Positions 25,363-33,009 of a DNA stretch of 64,000 nucleotides are shown here, in pieces. The DNA comes from Ruegeria_C sp040830705 (lineage in GTDB: Bacteria > Pseudomonadota > Alphaproteobacteria > Rhodobacterales > Rhodobacteraceae). The position numbers were made by a program, and so were the translations under genes. The notes under the pieces were generated by a model. That model was not told the origin of the DNA and did no database searches. It was given only the letters and a program-made list of their open reading frames with translations. The number at the start of each line of letters is the position of its first letter. Position 1 is the first letter of the stretch. Location of the stretch: positions 31,900 through 95,899 of the forward strand of contig JBFOME010000014.1 in NCBI GenBank assembly GCA_040830705.1. Direction: 5' to 3'.

Positions 25363-26385
25363 TCAAACAACATGCGCAACGCTGTCCGATTTGATGTCCG
25401 CAGCCAGCAGAGCCTCAACCCGGCAGGTTGCCTGCAGCGTTCGCGCCGCGTCGCCGAGGGTAATGACCGGCTCGGCCCTGCCGGAAATGACGTCAAGGAA
25501 GTGGTCCAGCTGCGCATCAAGCGGCACCACGTTCTCGGCAGACATACGCGTCGCATCCGGCGCTTGCGACCAGTCCTGCGCGCCACTCCATAGCGTCAGA
25601 GACGGAAAGGATACCGCGCCTTTGGTGCCGGTGATCCACCACATGTCCTGTCCGCTGGTTGCGATATTGGGGTTTTCGCCGGTTGCCGCCTCGAACCCCC
25701 AGGGGCTGGGTGCAGTATCGGCAAAGCTGATCGTGCCGCAGGCGCCCGACGCAAAGCGCAACGCGACAGCGCCGCTTTCGACACGGCCGCCCGCACGCTG
25801 ACGATCCGCACCAAATCCGCAGACCCCCGTTATTTCGCCCAGTACAAACCGCAGCAGGTCGATGTCATGTACCAGGTTGATCATCACCGGACTGCCCTCG
25901 GCCTGACGCCAGAGCGTGGCGAAGTAGCTGTCCGGCTTGCGCACTGACCAGATCAGAGTCGATGCCACCGGGTCGCCAATTGCGCCCGAGTTGATCACCT
26001 CGCGCAGCACGTTCACTGCAGGATGATAGCGGCGATGGTGGCCAACAAGGCAGCGCACATTGGCCCGTTCAGCGACCTGAGCCAGGTCAAGCGCCTGCTC
26101 CTCGGTGGCCGCAACCGGCTTTTCGATCAGCATGTGCCAGCCGCGTGCCGCGCAATGTGCGCCCTGCGGGTGGTGTAGCCCTGTAGGTGTCGCAATGATC
26201 GCGCCATCCACTTCGACATCCACATCGAAGAGGTCGTTAAAGAACGGGGCGGTCTCGTCCCGCCGCGCCGGGTCGGCGTCCACCACACCGGCCAGCGTGC
26301 AGCCCGGATGTCGACGCACAGCGGCAACATGGCGGCTGCCGATCAGCCCCGCCCCGACAACAAGGATGCGTTTGCCTTCGCTCAT
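25363..26385 (-). CDS. Gfo/Idh/MocA-family oxidoreductase
   Basis: 340 residues. N-terminal Rossmann domain with RILVVGAGLIGSRHVAAV, the family's EKP motif (MLIEKPVAAT), and a C-terminal alpha/beta domain with a NLVHDIDLLRFVLG segment that contributes to the active site. These enzymes oxidise sugar ring or chain hydroxyls with NAD(P)+; inositol, glucose and sugar-acid substrates are known. Its start overlaps the TRAP large-permease stop (ATGA), so it is translated with the transporter and probably acts first on the imported compound. Confidence 0.85.
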   Translation of the reverse strand: MSEGKRILVVGAGLIGSRHVAAVRRHPGCTLAGVVDADPARRDETAPFFNDLFDVDVEVDGAIIATPTGLHHPQGAHCAARGWHMLIEKPVAATEEQALDLAQVAERANVRCLVGHHRRYHPAVNVLREVINSGAIGDPVASTLIWSVRKPDSYFATLWRQAEGSPVMINLVHDIDLLRFVLGEITGVCGFGADRQRAGGRVESGAVALRFASGACGTISFADTAPSPWGFEAATGENPNIATSGQDMWWITGTKGAVSFPSLTLWSGAQDWSQAPDATRMSAENVVPLDAQLDHFLDVISGRAEPVITLGDAARTLQATCRVEALLAADIKSDSVAHVV

Positions 26386-28010
26386 AGAAGGAGGGTTACG
26401 ATTGACGGCCAGATCAGCAGAACCGCCAACGCCACAAGCTGCACGCCGATGAAGGGCAGGAAGCCGCGGAAGATGTCGGTCAGCGAGATATGCGGTGGCG
26501 CCACGGATTTCAGGTAGAAGGCCGCCGGCCCAAAGGGTGGCGATAAGAAACTGACTTGCATGTTCATACAGAACAGCACCCCGAACCAGATCGACACATG
26601 CTGCGGGCTGAGCTGGCCGATGAAGCCGATCTCTTCAATCGGCAGCCGTTGCACGATAGGCAAAAAGACCGGGATGATCAGCAACACGATCCCCACCCAA
26701 TCCATGAATGCCCCCATGAAGAGCAGGATCAGCATCATGGTCAGCAGCACCAGCATGGTGGGCATCTCGGCCCCCACGATCAGATCTGCGATGTAACGCG
26801 GGCCACCGGCAAGCGTATACGCCCCTGACAGCGCAGCCGCACCCACGGTGACCCAGATGATTGTGCCCGTGGACCGAAGGGTGCGCATCAGGCTGTCCCA
26901 GATCAGCGCCACCGAGGCCTCTCCCCGGAAGAGCGCAATGATGAAAACTGCCATCGCGCCCATGCCGGCAGCCTCGGTAATGCCGGTGATCCCGCCATAG
27001 ATCGAGCCCAGAACCACGCCAATCACCGTAAAGGGCGGCACCAGACCCTTGCCATGCTGCCAGCCCAGTTTTGACCGCTCGCGCCCGAAGACGACAAAGA
27101 TCAGTGCCAGTCCCAGAACAAAACTGATCGCCAGCCACGGAATATGCTCTGGCATACCCAGAACAATCGGATCGACATTTTCACCCAAAGCCGCGTTTTG
27201 ACCGGTGATCGTCAGGAATCCCACCCGCACCAACAACAGCGCGGATACACCCGCCAGCAGGATCGAAAGGAAGGCCGCGAACATACCCAGTTTCTGGAAC
27301 CCGGTGGGATCGCCAGGCTGCGGTTCGGGCAACGGCGCGTCCTCGGGCCTCAGCTGGGTCCGGATCACGATATAGAGGATGATGAAGCTGGCCAGCATGA
27401 AGCCCGGCACAAATGCCCCGGTAAAGAGCGCCTTGATCGAGGTCTCGGTGATCAGCCCGTAGATGATCAACACAATCGAGGGCGGGATCATGGTCCCAAG
27501 TGACCCGGACGCACAGATCGTACCGATGGCCAGGTTCTGGTTGTACCCCAGCCGCAGCATTTGCGGCAACGCGATCAGGCCCAGCAGAACGACCTCACCG
27601 CCGATGATGCCTGACATGGCCGCCATGATCACCGCCATCAGTGAGGTGACAATGGCGATGCCACCGCGCACCCGGCTGAGCCAGAAGTCCAGCGCATTAT
27701 ACATCTCTTTGGCGATACCCGATCGTTCCAGCAAGGCCGCCATGAAGATGAATAGCGGCACGGATATGAGCACATATTCCGTTAAGAGGTCGAATATTTT
27801 CTGGGTCAGGATATAGAGCGCACCTGTGCCGGGCCGACCGGTCAACATCCCCTCGCCGAAACTGAGCGGGTTCAAGATCAACCCGGGCTCGAACTTCATG
27901 ATCATCACGACCAGCGCCAGCACGGCGGAGGCGAAGCCCAGCGGCATCCCGATCGCCAGCAGGATGATCAGGCCAAATACCAGAACAAGTGAGATTGTTC
28001 CTACATCCAT
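26382..28010 (-). CDS. TRAP transporter large permease (DctM family, long form)
   Basis: 542 residues, about 100 longer than the usual DctM, with a long cytoplasmic or loop insertion near the middle (RTQLRPEDAPLPEPQPGD and following). Typical segments are GGEVVLLGLIALPQM, GSLGTMIPPSIVLIIYG and FLSPPFGPAAFYLK. The long large permease paired with a long small permease defines a TRAP subgroup that often serves carboxylates. It overlaps the small permease stop by one base and the downstream oxidoreductase by four. Confidence 0.9.
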   Translation of the reverse strand: MDVGTISLVLVFGLIILLAIGMPLGFASAVLALVVMIMKFEPGLILNPLSFGEGMLTGRPGTGALYILTQKIFDLLTEYVLISVPLFIFMAALLERSGIAKEMYNALDFWLSRVRGGIAIVTSLMAVIMAAMSGIIGGEVVLLGLIALPQMLRLGYNQNLAIGTICASGSLGTMIPPSIVLIIYGLITETSIKALFTGAFVPGFMLASFIILYIVIRTQLRPEDAPLPEPQPGDPTGFQKLGMFAAFLSILLAGVSALLLVRVGFLTITGQNAALGENVDPIVLGMPEHIPWLAISFVLGLALIFVVFGRERSKLGWQHGKGLVPPFTVIGVVLGSIYGGITGITEAAGMGAMAVFIIALFRGEASVALIWDSLMRTLRSTGTIIWVTVGAAALSGAYTLAGGPRYIADLIVGAEMPTMLVLLTMMLILLFMGAFMDWVGIVLLIIPVFLPIVQRLPIEEIGFIGQLSPQHVSIWFGVLFCMNMQVSFLSPPFGPAAFYLKSVAPPHISLTDIFRGFLPFIGVQLVALAVLLIWPSIVTLLL

Positions 28011-28879
28011 CAGTCAGACCCCACGCTGCGCTTGATTGCTTCAAGCTCGTCTTCGTCAATGTCATCCGCCGCGGTATGTACGGTCGGCTCAAGGTTCCAG
28101 TCAGCGATCAGGTTGATAAAGGCCTGAATGGCCACCAGCACGATTGTGATCAGCACCATGGGCTGCATCGTGGCGGGGATCGGCGGATCAAAGGCGGTGC
28201 CGAACATCTCCCACTTGTAGAATTTCGTCACGAAGACCTGATGATAGCTGCCGAAGACCAGAAAGAAGGCGAAGACCGCCAGCAGCAAAACCGAGATCGT
28301 GTCAAAGATCTTCTGCAGCCACCGCGGCGCCATGTCATAGAGGATGAAGATACGGATATGACTGCGCTGCTGCATCCCGTAGATACCCGAGGCCATAAAG
28401 ACAAACCCAGCGATCCAGAGCGTCAGTTCATTGGCCCAGAGCGTTGGGGCCTCGATCACGTAGCGCAGAAACACCTCGTAGAGCATCACACAGGTCATCG
28501 AGATGATCATCATCATGGTCACCCGTCCGATGAAAAGCGCAATGCGATCGATCTGCCGCCAGTGCTGATATTCCATATGGGCGACCTTCACGGTCATGCA
28601 TCCGATCACGAAAATGATCGGGATCAGGATCAGCGCCGCCCAGTCCAGCGCGTCAGCATAGCCGCCGAACAGGCCGGGCATGTTTGGCGTCACGTCCTTG
28701 CGCAGATGCAGCTCGCTCATTTGGTCGAACAGGCTGGGATTCTCTGGCGGAATAAAATCCAGAAGGTAGGCAGGCGTATGCCAGATCGCCCAGCCCGTGC
28801 AGATCAAAAAGGCAAACGGGATCACCCATTCCCAAAATCCACCGGTTTCCTCTTCCAAGACGTCCCCTCCCATTCTCAT
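28010..28879 (-). CDS. TRAP transporter small permease (DctQ family, long form)
   Basis: 289 residues, roughly 100 more than a standard DctQ. It has an extra N-terminal hydrophobic segment (WEWVIPFAFLICTGWAIWHTPAYLL), a periplasmic-looking stretch, then the regular four helices including EVFLRYVIEAPTLWANELTLWIAGFVFMASGIYG. It pairs with the long large permease downstream. The binding-protein gene lies 261 bases upstream on the same strand. Confidence 0.88.
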   Translation of the reverse strand: MRMGGDVLEEETGGFWEWVIPFAFLICTGWAIWHTPAYLLDFIPPENPSLFDQMSELHLRKDVTPNMPGLFGGYADALDWAALILIPIIFVIGCMTVKVAHMEYQHWRQIDRIALFIGRVTMMMIISMTCVMLYEVFLRYVIEAPTLWANELTLWIAGFVFMASGIYGMQQRSHIRIFILYDMAPRWLQKIFDTISVLLLAVFAFFLVFGSYHQVFVTKFYKWEMFGTAFDPPIPATMQPMVLITIVLVAIQAFINLIADWNLEPTVHTAADDIDEDELEAIKRSVGSD

Positions 28880-29140
28880 GTAACCTCATGATGCCGGATG
28901 AAATCCGGGCGGGTTCCGTGCGCAACATCATACTGTGATCCTGGTTCCGGCTGTCGCCAGGTCGGCGACCACCGATCAGCCCGCGCCTGTGCAGTCTTTC
29001 GACCCTGCCCTCAACGTGCAGGCGGCACCGCGCTGGTGATCATTGCTCTGCGCCAGTCATTCAGATGTATGGTTGCGGTGGCGGCAGGACGCATCGCCCT
29101 GCCGCCGTTTCGCGTGCCGTTCAGGTGGCGAAGGCTTGCA

Positions 29141-30163
29141 TCACTGCATTGCGCCCATCTCTGTGAGGAACTCGATATGGCTGTTCAGCAGTTCCTTGGA
29201 CTCAGGTGTGGTGGCGAATTCTGTCCAGCCCGCCTTTACGGCCTGACGGAACTTGGCCAGCTCCTCAGGCGACCACTCGTACAGGTTCACACCCTGCTCT
29301 TTCAGCAGTTTGGCGTTCTGGGCGTTCTTGACCTCGTTCAGCGTCGCGTTGTGCAGCGCCAGCGAGTCCATTGCCACTTCCATGATGGCCTTGTGATGGT
29401 CGGGCATTGCCTCCCAGACATCCATCCGGCAGGCCAGATGGTCTGCGGGCATCGAGTGGAAGCCCGGATAGTTGGTGTGCTTGGCAATGTCATACAGGCC
29501 CAGACCGATATTGTTGGTCAAGTTGGCGGCATCCGCACCATCGATGATGCCGGTTTCCAACGCGGTGAAGATCTCGTTGAAATCCATCACGATGGGCGAG
29601 GCACCGAGGTTCTTGAATACCAGCGTCGCCATGCCGGGGGGCGAGCGGAATTTCCAGTCCTTGAAGTCATCCACGCCGCGGATCGGTTTGGTCGAAGACA
29701 GTGATTCAGGTCCCGGAATCCACCAGCCGACAAACTCCATGTTATGGCCGTTGTAGAGCTCGTTGATCTTTTCGCGGCCACCGCCATGCAACAACCAGGC
29801 CATCTGCTGATATGGATTGGCATATCCGCCCAACAGATCGCCCGCGAACTGGAAGGCCGGGTTTTTGCCGGTCTGATAGCCGCCGCCGGTCATGTCGCAG
29901 TCAAGAATGCCCGTGGCTGCGGCGTCAAAAGTCTCAGCCGATTTCACAACGGCAGAGGAATAGAACATCTCGATCTCGATCTCGCCATTGGACATGGCGG
30001 TCACGTCGTCGACGAACTTCTTGGCCAGTTGACCAGACAGCGTCTCGGGCGAGAAATGGGTCTGAATGCGCAGCGTTGTGGTCTCTGCCGCAGCCGATAG
30101 AGCGGCCCCGACCGACAAAGCCGCAACCGACACAGCGACCGAGAATGTCTTGAGTAATTTCAT
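29141..30163 (-). CDS. TRAP transporter substrate-binding protein (DctP family)
   Basis: 340 residues, Sec signal peptide about 1-27 (ending LSAAAE). The mature chain includes DFKDWKFRSPPGMATLVFKNLGASPIVMDFNEIFTALETGIIDGADAANLTN, with the Arg of KFRSP in the usual ligand-carboxylate position. A sugar acid is the likely ligand given the neighbouring dehydrogenases and IlvD/Edd dehydratase. It is the first gene of the long minus-strand operon; the upstream region carries a leader hairpin and a GntR-type operator and is shared with the divergent gntR gene. Confidence 0.9.
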   Translation of the reverse strand: MKLLKTFSVAVSVAALSVGAALSAAAETTTLRIQTHFSPETLSGQLAKKFVDDVTAMSNGEIEIEMFYSSAVVKSAETFDAAATGILDCDMTGGGYQTGKNPAFQFAGDLLGGYANPYQQMAWLLHGGGREKINELYNGHNMEFVGWWIPGPESLSSTKPIRGVDDFKDWKFRSPPGMATLVFKNLGASPIVMDFNEIFTALETGIIDGADAANLTNNIGLGLYDIAKHTNYPGFHSMPADHLACRMDVWEAMPDHHKAIMEVAMDSLALHNATLNEVKNAQNAKLLKEQGVNLYEWSPEELAKFRQAVKAGWTEFATTPESKELLNSHIEFLTEMGAMQ

Positions 30164-30185
30164 TATGTCCTCCCTGATTTTTCAG

Positions 30186-30219
30186 ATGCCGCAGAGGGCT
30201 CCTCTTCCTCCTGCGGCAT
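30186..30219 (-). promoter_or_regulatory. Leader hairpin upstream of the TRAP binding-protein gene
   Basis: ATGCCGCAG (30186-30194) pairs with CTGCGGCAT (30211-30219), a perfect 9-bp stem with a 16-base loop, ending 23 bases before the binding-protein start on the minus strand. It is probably an mRNA-stabilising or attenuating element in the 5' leader. Confidence 0.45.
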
Positions 30220-30233
30220 TTGGTATGACTAAA
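30219..30233. promoter_or_regulatory. GntR-type operator TTTGGTATGACTAAA
   Basis: TTTGGT-ATG-ACTAAA matches the perfect palindrome at 21459 with one arm mismatch. It lies in the divergent spacer between the TRAP operon and gntR, an ordinary place for repressor and autoregulator binding. Confidence 0.6.
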
Positions 30234-30347
30234 CTAATCAGCACCCCATTTCGTGACAAGAAAATTGTGCCTTTTTCAAAAATTTCGTTATTTTTATTGT
30301 TTATCGAAATTCTTACGATAATTTGATTCAACGATTGGATCAGGATT

Positions 30348-31007
30348 ATGGCCACGCCCCACTCGCTTCATGACGATTTGCGCGACCGCGTCGTGAACGG
30401 AGAATTCGCGCCGGGTCAGAGGCTTAGGCCGGAAGCGTTGCGCGAAAACTACGAATGTTCCGCCAGCGCGGTGCGCGAATCGCTGTTTCGCCTCTCCACC
30501 GTGGGTCTTGTCGATTTCCAAGAGCAGCGCGGCTTTCGCATCCCGCAGCGGTCACCCGCCCTGCAGCATGATCTGACCAAATTCCGAATCCTTCTGGAAT
30601 CCGAAGGGGCTTGCCTGTCGATCCGCAGAGGCGGCATCGCATGGGAGGCCCGACTATCGGCGGCACATCACAAACTGTCCCATATCGAAAGCCGGATTGG
30701 CGACGGACATGAATCGCCAAAGCTGCTGGCCCTCTGGACCGAGGCCGAGTTGGAGTTCCACCAAACCCTGATCGAAGCCTGCGGATCGGATGTTCTCAAA
30801 CACACCCATGCGCGAATCTATCAGCAGTTCCGGCAGCAAATGATCAGCAGCGACCGGGAATTCGCCTATATCGCGGAAAACGTTGAAGAGCATCGTAGCA
30901 TTCTGGAAGCGGCACTGGCCCATGACGAGACCCTAATCCGGCAACGCATCCACGATCATCTGTCGCGCAACCTGCTACCTGCGGAAGACCACGCGTCAGA
31001 CGACTAG
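30348..31007 (+). CDS. GntR-family (FCD/FadR subfamily) regulator of the sugar-acid cluster
   Basis: 219 residues. Winged HTH at about 1-70 (LHDDLRDRVVNGEFAPGQRLRPEALRENYECSASAVRESLFRLSTVGLVDFQEQRGFRIPQ), then an all-helical FCD effector domain with candidate metal or ligand residues in LEFHQTLIEACGS and EEHRSILEAAL. FCD regulators usually bind an organic acid and are released from DNA. It is divergent from the TRAP operon and converges, with a 4-base overlap, on the dehydrogenase gene ending at 31004. Three operator-like sites in the cluster fit this subfamily. Confidence 0.9.
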   Translation: MATPHSLHDDLRDRVVNGEFAPGQRLRPEALRENYECSASAVRESLFRLSTVGLVDFQEQRGFRIPQRSPALQHDLTKFRILLESEGACLSIRRGGIAWEARLSAAHHKLSHIESRIGDGHESPKLLALWTEAELEFHQTLIEACGSDVLKHTHARIYQQFRQQMISSDREFAYIAENVEEHRSILEAALAHDETLIRQRIHDHLSRNLLPAEDHASDD

Positions 31008-31981
31008 GCAAGGCTCATATCCTCGGCCATATACACCGCGATGATCTCATCATAGCTGCTCTCGGCCACGAACCCCAGATCGCGCGCCCGGATCGTGTCG
31101 AAGTCCCGTGGCCAGCCGCCAACCATGCGCATGATATCAGGATCGGGCTTGGACTGAATCAGATCGACCGCCGACTGGCCGGCGACCCGGCGTAACGCCT
31201 CTATCTGTTCGGCGACGGTGCAACTCAGCCCGGGCATGTTCAGCGCCCTCCGCCCACCCAACCGGTTCAGATCCAGCGTCGCGGCGTGGGTCAGGAACCC
31301 CGCCGCCGAACGCGGTGAGGCATGCCAGTGGCGCACCGTGTCGGGCACCGGCAGGATCGCGGTCTGACCGTTCAGGGGCTCACGGATGATCGACGAAAAG
31401 AAAGACGAGGCGGCCAAATTCGGCTTGCCGGGCCGGACCGTGATCGTCGGAAGACGGATCGAGACGCCATCAAGATATCCCTTGCGGCTGAAATCGCTCA
31501 GCATCGCCTCGCAGACAGCTTTCTGGGCACCATAGCTGGTCTGAGGTGCCGAAAGGAACTCATCACCTATTTTTTCAGGATAGGGTCCACCGAACACTGC
31601 TATCGACGAAGTAAAAACCAAGCGAGGACAATATGTTCCACCGCTCTCCTCATGTTCTGACTTGATCGAGTCCAGCAGGTACCACATTGCGAACATGTTG
31701 GTCTGCCAGCCTTTTTCAAAGTCACGCTCAGCCTCGCCTGAAACGATGGAGGCAAGGTCGAAAATCACGTCAGGACGCGCCTGAATCAGGGCTGCCACCG
31801 CGCCCGGCTGCGACAGATCGCCAGTGATTTGCACCACACCTTCGGACGCAGCCCTCGAAAAAGCGAGGTCGTGCAATGTGATCTCGATGTTGCGATCGCC
31901 GTCCAACCCCTCTGCCTGCAGGCGCGACAACAGCTTCTGCCCAACCATGCCGCCACCGCCAAGGATCAGGACCTGTCTCAT
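31004..31981 (-). CDS. NAD-dependent epimerase/dehydrogenase, DenD-like
   Basis: 325 residues, extended SDR. N-terminal VLILGGGGMVGQKLLSRL binds NAD, LVFTSSIAVFGG and SYGAQKAVCEAML supply the Ser and the Tyr-x3-Lys pair. It resembles D-erythronate dehydrogenase (DenD), which oxidises the C2 hydroxyl of a four-carbon aldonate, as I know that family. The DUF1537 kinase and aldolase that complete known erythronate and threonate pathways are not in the window. It is coupled by ATGA overlap to the dehydrogenase gene upstream. Confidence 0.75.
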   Translation of the reverse strand: MRQVLILGGGGMVGQKLLSRLQAEGLDGDRNIEITLHDLAFSRAASEGVVQITGDLSQPGAVAALIQARPDVIFDLASIVSGEAERDFEKGWQTNMFAMWYLLDSIKSEHEESGGTYCPRLVFTSSIAVFGGPYPEKIGDEFLSAPQTSYGAQKAVCEAMLSDFSRKGYLDGVSIRLPTITVRPGKPNLAASSFFSSIIREPLNGQTAILPVPDTVRHWHASPRSAAGFLTHAATLDLNRLGGRRALNMPGLSCTVAEQIEALRRVAGQSAVDLIQSKPDPDIMRMVGGWPRDFDTIRARDLGFVAESSYDEIIAVYMAEDMSLA

Positions 31982-32865
31982 GCCTTGACCTCATTCAAGT
32001 CCAACAACTCTTCGAACAGGCCCGAATGGTCGCGGTCTGCCCCATCCAGTTCCGTCACATAGCGTTGGAACCTGTCGCGGATCGCAAGTGCGGAAGGCAG
32101 AGTAAGGCCCAGCCCCTTTGCCTCGGCCAGCGCATTGTCCAGATCCTTGACCTGCAGGCGCGACGGCCCGCCCGGTACGAAGTCGCGCGCGCTCATTCTG
32201 GCGCCGTGCTGTTGCAGGATGGCACTGTCTGCAAAGCCACCCTTCAACGCCTCCCGCACCGCGGCTGCATCCGCGCCGCCCGCCTCCAGCAGCAATGTGG
32301 CCTCGGCCACGGCGCCGATGGTGATGGCAACGATGGTCTGGTTGGCCAACTTTGCCAGTTGCCCTGCGCCGGTTGGCCCGACACGCACCGGGTGCCCAAG
32401 TGCTTGCAGAACTGGGCGGGCGCGATCCAGGACCTCTGCCTCACCCCCCACCATGATCGCAAGGCTGGCCTGCTCCGCGCCGCGGGTCCCGCCCGAGACC
32501 GGCGCATCCAGCACCGCGACGCCGATCTGCTGCAAGCTGGCCGCCAATCTCCGCGCCTCGTCGGGTTTGGTGCTAGACATGTCGATCCAGATCGCTCTGG
32601 GTGCCAGCGCGTCGCGCGTTGGCTGTTGCCCAGCAAGATCGAGAACCGCTGCGCCATCCGACAACATGCTGATCACCACATCGGCCCCGGCAACGGCGTC
32701 TGCGGCGGTGTCCGCGACCCGCGCACCAAACTCAGCAAGCCCGGCCGCCTTATGCGCGCTGCGATTCCAGACGGCGGTCTCAAATCCCGCGGCAAGCAAG
32801 TTCCGCGCCATCGGAAACCCCATCAGCCCGGTTCCCAGCACAGCGGCCCTGATTTCAGATTGCAT
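31978..32865 (-). CDS. Beta-hydroxyacid dehydrogenase (3-HIBADH family)
   Basis: 295 residues, with VLGTGLMGFPMARNL for the cofactor, LDAPVSGGTRGAEQA for the substrate loop and GAGQLAKLANQTIVA with the catalytic Lys. It keeps the canonical SGG loop, unlike the paralog at 24433. Tartronate-semialdehyde reductase or hydroxyisobutyrate dehydrogenase-like activity is the family expectation. It is first in a two-gene operon with the DenD-like gene, and its promoter faces the IlvD/Edd gene across 144 bases. Confidence 0.83.
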   Translation of the reverse strand: MQSEIRAAVLGTGLMGFPMARNLLAAGFETAVWNRSAHKAAGLAEFGARVADTAADAVAGADVVISMLSDGAAVLDLAGQQPTRDALAPRAIWIDMSSTKPDEARRLAASLQQIGVAVLDAPVSGGTRGAEQASLAIMVGGEAEVLDRARPVLQALGHPVRVGPTGAGQLAKLANQTIVAITIGAVAEATLLLEAGGADAAAVREALKGGFADSAILQQHGARMSARDFVPGGPSRLQVKDLDNALAEAKGLGLTLPSALAIRDRFQRYVTELDGADRDHSGLFEELLDLNEVKA

Positions 32866-32976
32866 GTTCTGTCCTTTTCTTTTGGCCCGAACAAAATTGC
32901 TCTACCCTTGGGTTCCCGGCCAATATTCGCCCTTGCAGCCCGGCGCTGCATCCTGTCTGATTGCGCTAACGTCAAA

Positions 32977-32991
32977 TTTGGTCCGACAAAA
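32977..32991. promoter_or_regulatory. GntR-type operator TTTGGTCCGACAAAA
   Basis: TTTGGT-CCG-ACAAAA is the third copy of the cluster's motif, 19 bases before the dehydratase start, which is suitable for repression. A looser related sequence (TTTTGG...ACAAAA) is at 32879-32896, on the side of the divergent dehydrogenase operon. Confidence 0.55.
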
Positions 32992-33009
32992 CTCATGGGA
33001 GAGGAAACC

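Noticed and set aside
32026..33009. An N-terminal extension of 328 codons on the IlvD/Edd dehydratase
   Set aside because: The extension is antisense to the HIBADH-family gene. The family starts near MPKVKPEDLRS, and a good ribosome site lies before ATG 33010.
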